Source: Agreia sp. COWG
GTDB taxonomy: Bacteria > Actinomycetota > Actinomycetes > Actinomycetales > Microbacteriaceae
Assembly: GCF_904528075.1 (NCBI RefSeq)
Contig: NZ_LR882035.1
Location: 124,001 to 188,000 of the forward strand
DNA: 64,000 nucleotides
Direction: 5' to 3'
Part shown: piece after piece, positions 53,813 to 60,790 of the stretch
Layout: each line of letters begins with the position of its first letter
How positions within the stretch are numbered: the stretch's first letter is position 1
Position numbers and translations under genes: made by a program
Notes under the pieces: generated by a model
Database searches by the model: none
What the model saw: only the letters and a program-made list of their open reading frames with translations
What the model was told of the DNA's origin: nothing

Positions 53813-54583
53813 TCAGGCTCGCGCGGCATCCCGGCGATACCGCCACGTGATGAGCGCCGCGAGTGCGGCCGTCCAAGCCGCGAGCACCACGACGGGAAGC
53901 AGGGCGTCGCCGCCACCGGCAGCGCCCATCTGGCCGAGCCTGTTCAGCCAATACGACGGCATGACCTGGGCGATGTTCGAGATCCACGACGGCATGATCT
54001 CGAGGGGAATCCACAGCCCGCCCACAATCGCCATACCGAGAAACACGACCATGAAGAGCGGCTGTGCGAACTCCTGCTTGGCGAACTGGCCGATCGCCAC
54101 GGCGATGAGAGAGAACGGGATGACGCCGATCCAGATGCCGAGACCGGCGAGCAGCCAGGAGCCGGGAGCGAGCGTCGCATGGAACACCATCATGGAGACG
54201 ATGAACAGCAGCGCGATGGTGGCCGCCGACGTCAGCAGTGCGCCGGCTATTTTCGACAACAGGTACCCCGCTCCCGACAGCGGCGTGACGCGCAGCTGCC
54301 TGTTCCACCCGTAGGCCCGCTCCGTCGTGATCGCGAAGGCCTGCGAGAGGGCGGCCATCATGGCGCCGTACGCGGCCATTTGAACCGTCGTGACGATCAG
54401 CCAGGGCAGCCCGGTGCGGGGCTCCAGCTGCCCATCGGCGCCGTAGATGCCTCCGAAGATGAGCAGCATGACGAGCGGAACGAGGAAGGTGAAGAGCAGG
54501 GCGTGAACGTTGCGCAGTTGGCGCAGAGACTCGAGCGCGACGTAGCGCAGCGGGATGGTGGGGAGCCGTTCGGCGATGGTCAT
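53813..54583 (-). CDS. ABC-2-type exporter permease
   Basis: A 256-residue membrane protein with six helices: first TIPLRYVALESLRQLRNVHA, helix at LLFTFLVPLVMLLIFGG, and a polar segment WNRQLRVTPLSGAGYLLSKI typical of ABC-2 permeases (the RLRxTPLS motif). Works with the neighbouring ATPase to export a lipid, peptide or drug; substrate unknown. The ATPase stop lies two bases from its start, so the pair is co-translated. ATG 54583. Confidence 0.88.
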   Translation of the reverse strand: MTIAERLPTIPLRYVALESLRQLRNVHALLFTFLVPLVMLLIFGGIYGADGQLEPRTGLPWLIVTTVQMAAYGAMMAALSQAFAITTERAYGWNRQLRVTPLSGAGYLLSKIAGALLTSAATIALLFIVSMMVFHATLAPGSWLLAGLGIWIGVIPFSLIAVAIGQFAKQEFAQPLFMVVFLGMAIVGGLWIPLEIMPSWISNIAQVMPSYWLNRLGQMGAAGGGDALLPVVVLAAWTAALAALITWRYRRDAARA

Positions 54584-54584
54584 G

Positions 54585-55490
54585 TCATTCTCCTGAGGGT
54601 GCGGTGAGCGCGAGGAACGCGTCGTCCATGTTGTGGGCCACGATCTCCACGTTGCGAGCGGAGGGCACGACGGCCAGCAGCCGTCGGAGGGTGGCGTCGG
54701 AGTCCTCCGCGACGAGGTCGAAGCGACCGCCGCGATGTTCCACCGCACCGATTCCGGGGATGGCCCCGACGGCCGCGAGGGTGCTGCCGACGACACTGTC
54801 GTCGACCTCGAAACGGATGACGCGTCCCGAGACGACCGCCTTGACCTCGGCAGGGGTTCCATCGGCCACGACCCGGCCCGCGTTCATGATCACGATGCGG
54901 TCGGCGAAGGTGTCGGCCTCGTCGAGATAGTGGGTGGCGAAGACGACCGTGCGGCCCTTCTCGGTGAACTCGCGCATCGAGAGCCAGAAGTCCCTTCGCG
55001 ATTCCACGTCCATCGCCGCGGTCGGCTCGTCGAGGATCAGCAGCTGCGGGTCAGAGACCACGGCCACCGCGAATCTGGCCCGCTGCAGCTGGCCGCCCGA
55101 GAGCTTCGACACGCGCTGGCCGGCGAGATCGGCGATGCCCGCCATGGCGAGGGCCTCGATGACGGGCAGCGGATGCCTGTGGGCGGCTGCGACGAGCGTG
55201 ACGCTCTGGCCCACGGTGAGCGTGGGCAGCATCGCCGCGCCCTGCAGCATGGCTCCGACCTGGCCGGCCACGATCGCCGCTCGCGGGTCTGCTCCGAAGA
55301 GCCTCGCCGTTCCCGCGCTCGGGGTGCTGAGCCCGAGGGCCAGGTCGATGCAGGTCGACTTGCCCGCGCCGTTCGGGCCCAGAAGGGCGACGACCTCTCC
55401 GCGCCGCACGGTCAGATCGACCCCGGCGACGGCCTTCACCGCGCCGAAATTCTTGTGCAGGCCGTCGAGCTCTATCGCTGCTGATGTCAT
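54585..55490 (-). CDS. ABC transporter ATP-binding protein of the ABC-2 exporter
   Basis: A 301-residue ATPase. Walker A LLGPNGAGKSTCID, Q-loop VGAMLQGAAML, signature KLSGGQLQRARFAVA, Walker B PQLLILDEPTAAMD and the H-loop FATHYLDEAD are all present, with a C-terminal DUF4162-like regulatory part. First gene of the four-gene operon ATPase-permease-kinase-regulator. A 12-bp palindrome lies 60 bases upstream of its start. Confidence 0.92.
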   Translation of the reverse strand: MTSAAIELDGLHKNFGAVKAVAGVDLTVRRGEVVALLGPNGAGKSTCIDLALGLSTPSAGTARLFGADPRAAIVAGQVGAMLQGAAMLPTLTVGQSVTLVAAAHRHPLPVIEALAMAGIADLAGQRVSKLSGGQLQRARFAVAVVSDPQLLILDEPTAAMDVESRRDFWLSMREFTEKGRTVVFATHYLDEADTFADRIVIMNAGRVVADGTPAEVKAVVSGRVIRFEVDDSVVGSTLAAVGAIPGIGAVEHRGGRFDLVAEDSDATLRRLLAVVPSARNVEIVAHNMDDAFLALTAPSGE

Positions 55491-55549
55491 GATCCCAGCG
55501 TGCTCGACCTCCGGCGAGCGCGGCCACGACGCCGATCATGTCGTCGTCG

Positions 55550-55561
55550 TGACAATTGTCA
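55550..55561. promoter_or_regulatory. Palindrome TGACAATTGTCA upstream of the ABC operon
   Basis: Perfect 12-bp palindrome between the divergent ABC operon and glycosylase gene, 60 bp before the ATPase start. Could be the target of the operon's own response regulator. Confidence 0.5.
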
Positions 55562-55688
55562 GCTCCGTTGAAAGATTGTTTACGGCAGAGGAGACCTGTT
55601 CTCAGAAGCTCACCTAGTGCCACGCGCGCTGAAGCCTCTCCGCATCTATGCGGCGAATGTCGGGCGCCGGGGTTAGCCTTCCTCAACC

Positions 55689-56624
55689 ATGACTCTGCAT
55701 GCCGTGCCCGTCGCATCCGACGTCGTCGAGACCGTCTACGCGCCTGCCGCGCCCGTCGACCTCGCCAGCACCATGGGGGTGCACCGGCGGGGCGGCGCCG
55801 ATATCACGTGCCTCACCGACTCGGCGGGGCTCTGGCGAACGGTGCGCACGCCCGAGGGGGCGGCCACCCTGCTCATGCGGCAGCGGCAGCACGGCATCGA
55901 GGCCAAGGCCTGGGGGCCGGGGGCGGAGTGGCTCATCGAGCGGGTTCCGGCGCTGCTCGGCGCCGGAGACGACTGGTCGCAGCTGTCGCTCGGCACGCAT
56001 CCGGCGCTCGCCGAGGTGCTGCGCCGCAACCCCGGCATGCGGCTCAGTCGCACGGGGCTCATGATCGAAGCCCTGGTGCCCGCGATCATCGAGCAGAAAG
56101 TCACCACGCTCGAGGCCCACCGGGCGTGGCATCGACTGATCCGCCTCTACGGCGAGCCCGCCCCCGGCCCGGCCCCGCGGGGCATGTTCGTGGCGCCGGC
56201 GGCCGAGGTGTGGCGCATGATTCCGTCGTGGCAGTGGCATCGCGCAGGGGTCGATCCGCAGCGCAGCCGCACGGCCGTGGCTGCCTGCCAGCTGGCCACG
56301 GCCCTCGAGCGAACGGCCACGGTGGATGCGGCCACGGCCGCGAAACGGCTGCAATCCGTGCCGGGCATCGGTCGCTGGACCGCCGCCGAGACCACCCAGC
56401 GCAGCCACGCCGACCCCGACGCCGTGAGCGTGGGCGACTACCATCTGGCGGCGCACGTGGGTTATGCGCTCACCGGGTCGCCGGTCGACGACGACGGCAT
56501 GCTCGAGCTGCTCGAACCGTGGCGCGGGCACCGGCAGCGAGTGGTTCGCCTCATTTTGGCGAGCGGCTACGCCAAGCCGCGGCACGGACCGCGCATGACC
56601 ATCCAAGATCACCGCTCGCACTGA
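55689..56624 (+). CDS. DNA-3-methyladenine glycosylase (AlkA-like, HhH-GPD)
   Basis: A 311-residue base-excision glycosylase. It has an N-terminal domain of about 90 residues, then the helical HhH-GPD part: LVPAIIEQKVTTLEAHRAWH, the helix-hairpin-helix VPGIGRWTAAETTQRS, and the downstream VSVGDYHLAAHVGYAL, whose Asp (GDYH) is the catalytic residue. It removes alkylated purines from DNA. A decayed copy of its leader and first codons lies at 51535. Confidence 0.87.
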   Translation: MTLHAVPVASDVVETVYAPAAPVDLASTMGVHRRGGADITCLTDSAGLWRTVRTPEGAATLLMRQRQHGIEAKAWGPGAEWLIERVPALLGAGDDWSQLSLGTHPALAEVLRRNPGMRLSRTGLMIEALVPAIIEQKVTTLEAHRAWHRLIRLYGEPAPGPAPRGMFVAPAAEVWRMIPSWQWHRAGVDPQRSRTAVAACQLATALERTATVDAATAAKRLQSVPGIGRWTAAETTQRSHADPDAVSVGDYHLAAHVGYALTGSPVDDDGMLELLEPWRGHRQRVVRLILASGYAKPRHGPRMTIQDHRSH

Positions 56625-56711
56625 CGCTGGTAGGTAGAGCGCCGCCGGCGACATCGAATCGGATTCCTCGAAACACTTGCTTCCTTCTCTGGTCAGTGGG
56701 TAGAACTAGAC

Positions 56712-56727
56712 CTAGACGATCGTCTAG
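56712..56727. promoter_or_regulatory. Palindromic operator CTAGACGATCGTCTAG (site 3)
   Basis: Perfect 16-bp palindrome, 52 bp upstream of the serine protease gene; the best copy of the AGACG-N2-CGTCT element. Confidence 0.8.
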
Positions 56728-56778
56728 CGAAGTCACCGTGCTCGCGTCCTCCTTCCCCCTCACCCGAGAGGTTCATTC

Positions 56779-57837
56779 ATGTCTTCATCTCCCCGCCGGT
56801 CCCTCGCGACAAGAGCGACGGCGGTCGCCGCCGTCGCGCTCGCCGCCGTCGTTCTGGCTTCTCCCTCGGCATCCTGGGCGACCGATCTGAGCAACACCGT
56901 CGGTTCTGTCGACGCCACCGTCGGTGCTGTTGCGACCATCGACACCCCGCGGGCGCTGCCCGTGCGGGTGAGCGTCGTCGACGCCCAGCTCGCCGTCGAC
57001 TACTGGACTCCCGAGCGGATGATGGCAGCGACGCAGGCGGGCGATCCGGTCGCTCCTGGCGCTCCCGCGAACTCGGCCGACGACTCGAGCGCGGCACGCA
57101 CCGTGAATACGGCGTCGTCAGACACCGCGCCCTCCACCGAATTGACGTCGGCCTCGGGATCAGTCGCCCAGCAGGTCGCGCCGGTTCCGCACATCGGCCG
57201 CGTCTTCTACACGCTCAATGGCGCCGACTACATCTGCAGCGCCAACGTCGTGCAGTCGGCCAACCGTTCCACGGTGGCGACCGCGGCCCACTGCATGACA
57301 GGAAACGGTGCGTTCTCCGAGAACTCCGTCTTCGTGCCCGCCTACGAGAACGGTGACGCCCCCTACGGCCGCTGGCCGGTCGTCGCCGGTGAGATCGCAG
57401 GTGGATTCACAGAGAACAACGCCGACCAAGCCGACGACGCCGGCTTCCTCGTCGTCGCGCACAACGACGACGGGGCAGACATCACCAGCGTGGTCGGGGC
57501 GTCGCCCGTGCTCTTCAACCAGCCCCTGAGCCAGGAGGGGAGCGTTTTCGGTTACCCGGCGGCGGGCCGCTTCAATGGTGAGACCCTGCAAACCTGCAGT
57601 GGGCAGTTCGAGGCCCTCGGCAGCCAGCAGATCGATCTTGCCTGCGACATGAACGAGGGCGTCTCGGGCGGGCCTATCTTCGAGGGCGACAGTGCCGACG
57701 GTGCGCAGTACGCCAACGAGGACGCGCGCTTCGAGGACTATTCGCACATTCTCGGCCCCATCTGGCAAGACAACGAGGAGTCGGCCTACGACCTTGCTGC
57801 AGCCACGGCTGTCGACACCGCCGAATCGGCCCAGTAG
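56779..57837 (+). CDS. Secreted trypsin-like/glutamyl-type serine protease
   Basis: A 352-residue secreted protein. Signal peptide with RRSLATRA and cleavage near SASWATD, a propeptide-like low-complexity part (to about 140), then a chymotrypsin-fold domain: catalytic His in STVATAAHCMTGN, Asp in QADDAGFLVVAHND, Ser in NEGVSGGPIFEG. The CNVVQ-type disulfide positions are present. It acts outside the cell; substrate preference cannot be read. A perfect copy of the AGACG palindrome precedes it. No membrane anchor. Confidence 0.87.
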   Translation: MSSSPRRSLATRATAVAAVALAAVVLASPSASWATDLSNTVGSVDATVGAVATIDTPRALPVRVSVVDAQLAVDYWTPERMMAATQAGDPVAPGAPANSADDSSAARTVNTASSDTAPSTELTSASGSVAQQVAPVPHIGRVFYTLNGADYICSANVVQSANRSTVATAAHCMTGNGAFSENSVFVPAYENGDAPYGRWPVVAGEIAGGFTENNADQADDAGFLVVAHNDDGADITSVVGASPVLFNQPLSQEGSVFGYPAAGRFNGETLQTCSGQFEALGSQQIDLACDMNEGVSGGPIFEGDSADGAQYANEDARFEDYSHILGPIWQDNEESAYDLAAATAVDTAESAQ

Positions 57838-57843
57838 GGCACT

Positions 57844-57886
57844 CGGGCTCTCGTCAGTCGGATCGACGACTGCCGAGAGCCCCGCG
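57844..57886. repeat. 43-bp inverted-repeat element, copy 1
   Basis: GGGCTCTCG-T-CAGTCG (57845-57860), a six-base loop GATCGA (61-66), then CGACTG-C-CGAGAGCCC (57867-57882). It ends seven bases after the protease stop and can serve as its terminator. Nearly identical with 60562-60605. Confidence 0.8.
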
Positions 57887-57988
57887 CCACCGCTGTTTTG
57901 GGGAGAGTGTGGCGCTTCCTGCTGGTCGCCGCTCAGCTCGCATCAAGGCAATTGGCAGCACATGACTGGTGCATATGTCATAACATGC

Positions 57989-58012
57989 TTCGTAAGACGA
58001 ACGTCTTACGAA
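57989..58012. promoter_or_regulatory. Operator TTCGTAAGACG-AA-CGTCTTACGAA (site 4)
   Basis: A perfect 11-bp inverted repeat with a 2-bp centre, 24 bp upstream of the small secreted protein gene. It contains the AGACG-N2-CGTCT core with extended arms. Confidence 0.8.
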
Positions 58013-58035
58013 ACTAAGGAAAAGGCGAGAACCTG

Positions 58036-58527
58036 ATGAGTGTTAAGCACAAAGCTGACGGAACCATCCGAACCATCCCACCGCGGAAGCGCCACAGGGC
58101 AGCGTTGGCGATTGCCGCCGGCCTGCTTCCGGTGGCCGCCATGATGCTTGTCGGTGCGCCGGCGGCGAACGCCGCTTCGACGGCTGCGCCAGCGCAGGTC
58201 CAGGTCCAGTTCCAGATGCACTGGACCGGTGGACACAACCAGGACGGCGGCGGCACCGACGTTCGGTCGTTCCGCATTGAAGGACTCAACGGAGACAGGT
58301 ACGACCGTTGTGTGACGCCGTCGTATAACGGCACCTTGCCCGCATCGCCCTTCGTGAGCATCCCCCTGGCCCCGTCGACGAAGTACAAGGTGACGTCTTA
58401 CAGCTCGCCTCACTGCCTCGGCGCCACTGCCACTGCCCTTGCCGGTGGTCAGCCCTACATCAATACGGCCTATCGCAATTGGCTCATCTCAACCAATCAC
58501 GTCCCCGTGATCCAGGACTGGAACTGA
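58036..58527 (+). CDS. Small secreted protein of unknown function
   Basis: A 163-residue protein with a Sec signal peptide: a basic N-region (PPRKRHRAALA), a hydrophobic run and a cleavage after NAASTAAPA. The mature domain (about 115 residues) has two cysteines (YDRCVTPSYNG and SSPHCLGATATALAGGQ) that could form a disulfide, and a Trp/Asn-rich end (NHVPVIQDWN). No family recognised. Its start has AAGGAAAAGGCGAG upstream. It lies directly below operator site 4, so it belongs to the same regulon as the protease. Confidence 0.78.
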   Translation: MSVKHKADGTIRTIPPRKRHRAALAIAAGLLPVAAMMLVGAPAANAASTAAPAQVQVQFQMHWTGGHNQDGGGTDVRSFRIEGLNGDRYDRCVTPSYNGTLPASPFVSIPLAPSTKYKVTSYSSPHCLGATATALAGGQPYINTAYRNWLISTNHVPVIQDWN

Positions 58528-58710
58528 GGTCGACGGACCCCGACCGCATCGTGCGACCGGCTGTGTGGGCCGGTCGCACGGTGTCGGTGATCGAGAAGCC
58601 GCAACCCCGCAAAACGGGATGCGACGTCGTGACAGACCTCTGCTGTCTTTCTAAAAAACCCGGTGATGATCGCGTTCGATCAGCACCGAGCCAACCCCAG
58701 AGGAACCTCC

Positions 58711-60468
58711 ATGGTCTTCCAAGATCTGCAAGAGCAGCGCGCCGTTCGGGTGCCTGACCCGAGTCCACGCTTTCCGGCACTCGACACCCTTCGCGCCATC
58801 GGGCTGATCGGCGTTGTGCTTTTTCACGTAGACCCCGAGCTGCTTCCCGGCGGCTACGTCGGCGTCGATCTGTTCTTCGTGCTCAGCGGGTTCCTCATCA
58901 CGAGTCTGCTGCTGCGCGAGCACCGCTCTGACGGCACAATCCGTCTCGGCCGATTCGCGGTTCGGCGCGCCCGTCGGCTCATCCCGGCGGCCGTCGTCGT
59001 GGTGACTGCCGTCACCGCGGCCGCGGCTCTCGTCGGCGGCGATGTGTTGGTGGGGCTGCCTCAGCAGCTTCTCGGCATCGTGACGCTCACCAGCAACTGG
59101 CAACAGCTCTTCGCGGGGAGCGATTACTTCGCACACTCTCACACGGGACTGTTGGACAACTTCTGGTCTTTGGCCATCGAAGAGCAGTTCTATCTCGTGT
59201 GGCCGGCGATCTTGGCCTTCTCGCTGCGCAAACGAGGCACCTTCCGTCTGACGTGGCTTCTGCTCGCAGCGGTCATCGCTGCTGCCATCCCTCTTGCTCT
59301 CGGCATGTCCGGGCATTTCGATGCCGCCTACTTGGCTACGCCCGCCCACGCGTTCGGGCTCATTCTGGGCGCCACCCTCGCGTTGGTCTACGACCGGATG
59401 CCCTCACCACGCGAGGGTGCTGCGGCTCAAGGGGGATGGAACGTTGCCGGGCTCCTCGCGTTGGTCGCTCTCGTCGCAGTTGCGAGCACGCCCCTCGCCG
59501 CCATGCCCACACACCGACCGATGGTCACCGTCGTCGGCTCTCTGCTCGGTGGTCTGCTCGTTCTGAGCGCTGTTCGGGGCCGAGCTCGAGTGGGCGCCTG
59601 GATGGACGGCGGCCCGCTGGGATGGCTCGGCAGGCGGTCGTATGGCGCCTACCTGTGGCACCTGCCCTTGATCGTGCTCGCTGATGCCGCGCTACCGCAG
59701 GCTCCTGGTTTCGGTACCTTGCCAGGCCGTCTGATCGCCGTGGCGTTCGCGGTTCTCGCTGCGGCAGCGAGCTACCGCTGGATTGAGACCGGAATCCGAC
59801 GAACCGGCTTCCGAGCCTTCTTCCGCCGACCGGCCGCGTGTGTGCTCACGGGCGTCGTCATCGTTGGGCTCGTCGGCTCCACGGTTGCAGCAGTGCACCG
59901 GGCGCCATCCGAAAGCGTGGCGCGGTCGGCGATGCCGGCGGCGCCGGGGGGTTCGGATGCGTCGGATACTCCCGCTGCGCCTCCGGACCCCGGTGTCGAA
60001 GGATCGTCTGTGGTCGCGATCGGTGACTCCGTGATGCTGGCGTCGAAAGATGAGCTGCAGCAGGAGTTCCCGGGGATTACCGTCGACGCGGTAGAGAGTC
60101 GACAGCTGACCGCCGCCGCCGACCTTGTCAGATCGCACCTCGAAGAGAAACCACAGACGAAGATCGTGGTCATCGGGCTCGGCGTCAACGGCGTGGGCGG
60201 CGAGGCTGAGCTCGACGAGGCGATCGAGGCGGCGGGAGATCGAGAGGTCGTCCTCGTCGATGTTTCTGCACCGGTCGCATGGGAGTCGACCGTCAACGCC
60301 GAAATCGAGCAAGCGGCGCATTCGCACCCGCATGTCGCCTTGGCCGATTGGCGCACGCAAGCGCAGGCGCATCCGGATTTGCTCGCCGACGATGGAATTC
60401 ACCCTGGCGACGCGGGTGGCGCCTTCTACGCGGCATCGATTGCATCCGCCATCGCCGCGCTCCGATGA
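58711..60468 (+). CDS. Acyltransferase-3/SGNH-domain membrane enzyme (OafA-like)
   Basis: A 585-residue enzyme with two parts. The N-terminal acyltransferase-3 domain (about 10 helices, residues about 20-400) carries PALDTLRAIGLIGVVLFHVD, GGYVGVDLFFVLSGFLITSL, the R-x-x-R-R-A motif RRARRLIPAA, and the LLDNFWSLAIEEQFYLVWPA segment. After a polar Pro-rich linker comes an SGNH-like hydrolase domain: VVAIGDSVMLASKDEL (Ser nucleophile), GLGVNGVGG, and GIHPGDAGG (Asp/His). Such fusions acetylate cell-wall or extracellular glycans, with the SGNH domain moving the acyl group to the sugar. AGAGGA lies six bases before ATG 58711. Confidence 0.9.
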   Translation: MVFQDLQEQRAVRVPDPSPRFPALDTLRAIGLIGVVLFHVDPELLPGGYVGVDLFFVLSGFLITSLLLREHRSDGTIRLGRFAVRRARRLIPAAVVVVTAVTAAAALVGGDVLVGLPQQLLGIVTLTSNWQQLFAGSDYFAHSHTGLLDNFWSLAIEEQFYLVWPAILAFSLRKRGTFRLTWLLLAAVIAAAIPLALGMSGHFDAAYLATPAHAFGLILGATLALVYDRMPSPREGAAAQGGWNVAGLLALVALVAVASTPLAAMPTHRPMVTVVGSLLGGLLVLSAVRGRARVGAWMDGGPLGWLGRRSYGAYLWHLPLIVLADAALPQAPGFGTLPGRLIAVAFAVLAAAASYRWIETGIRRTGFRAFFRRPAACVLTGVVIVGLVGSTVAAVHRAPSESVARSAMPAAPGGSDASDTPAAPPDPGVEGSSVVAIGDSVMLASKDELQQEFPGITVDAVESRQLTAAADLVRSHLEEKPQTKIVVIGLGVNGVGGEAELDEAIEAAGDREVVLVDVSAPVAWESTVNAEIEQAAHSHPHVALADWRTQAQAHPDLLADDGIHPGDAGGAFYAASIASAIAALR

Positions 60469-60561
60469 GCTGAGCTTGGCGAGGAGATCGCTTTTGTTCA
60501 CGGCGCCGAGGTCTGGCCCGGACACAGGCAGCGGACAGGACTCTCGGCCCAGGAGGGCCCG

Positions 60562-60605
60562 CGGGCTCTCGTCAGTCGCGGTCGACGACTGCCGCGAGCC
60601 CCGCG
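60562..60605. repeat. 43-bp inverted-repeat element, copy 2
   Basis: Same arms as copy 1 (57844) with three or four base changes: GGGCTCTCG, TCAGTCG, then CGACTGC, CGCGAGCCC. It lies between the acyltransferase and PutA genes. With copy 1 it brackets 2.7 kb containing a small secreted protein and the acyltransferase. Confidence 0.8.
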
Positions 60606-60778
60606 AATACCTCGGTGAGCACGATCTCGCCGCTGTCTTTGTCGTAGTCGAACAGCTCGGCGGTTCCCGGCGAGCCTGTAGAGCCGGCGCCAGGTGTCGT
60701 CAGGCGCCTGACCCCGCGTGGCCGCGAGTGCGTGGCCGCGAGTGCGCGGCCTCCGGCAGATCGGCGCAGCGACGCCAT
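60572..60778 (-). other. Possible protein-end fragment on the minus strand
   Basis: A 68-residue frame ends TAELFDYDKDSGEIVLTEVF and then AGLAAVVDRD, a coding-like ending, while its N-terminal half is low-complexity. Its 3' end lies inside the inverted-repeat element. It may be the relic of a gene; no ribosome-binding site or start is convincing. Confidence 0.3.
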
Positions 60779-60790
60779 ATCCTCGAAGAG

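Noticed and set aside
57844..60605. Terminal inverted repeats of an insertion sequence
   Set aside because: Each copy is itself palindromic, no transposase lies between, and no target-site duplication is visible.
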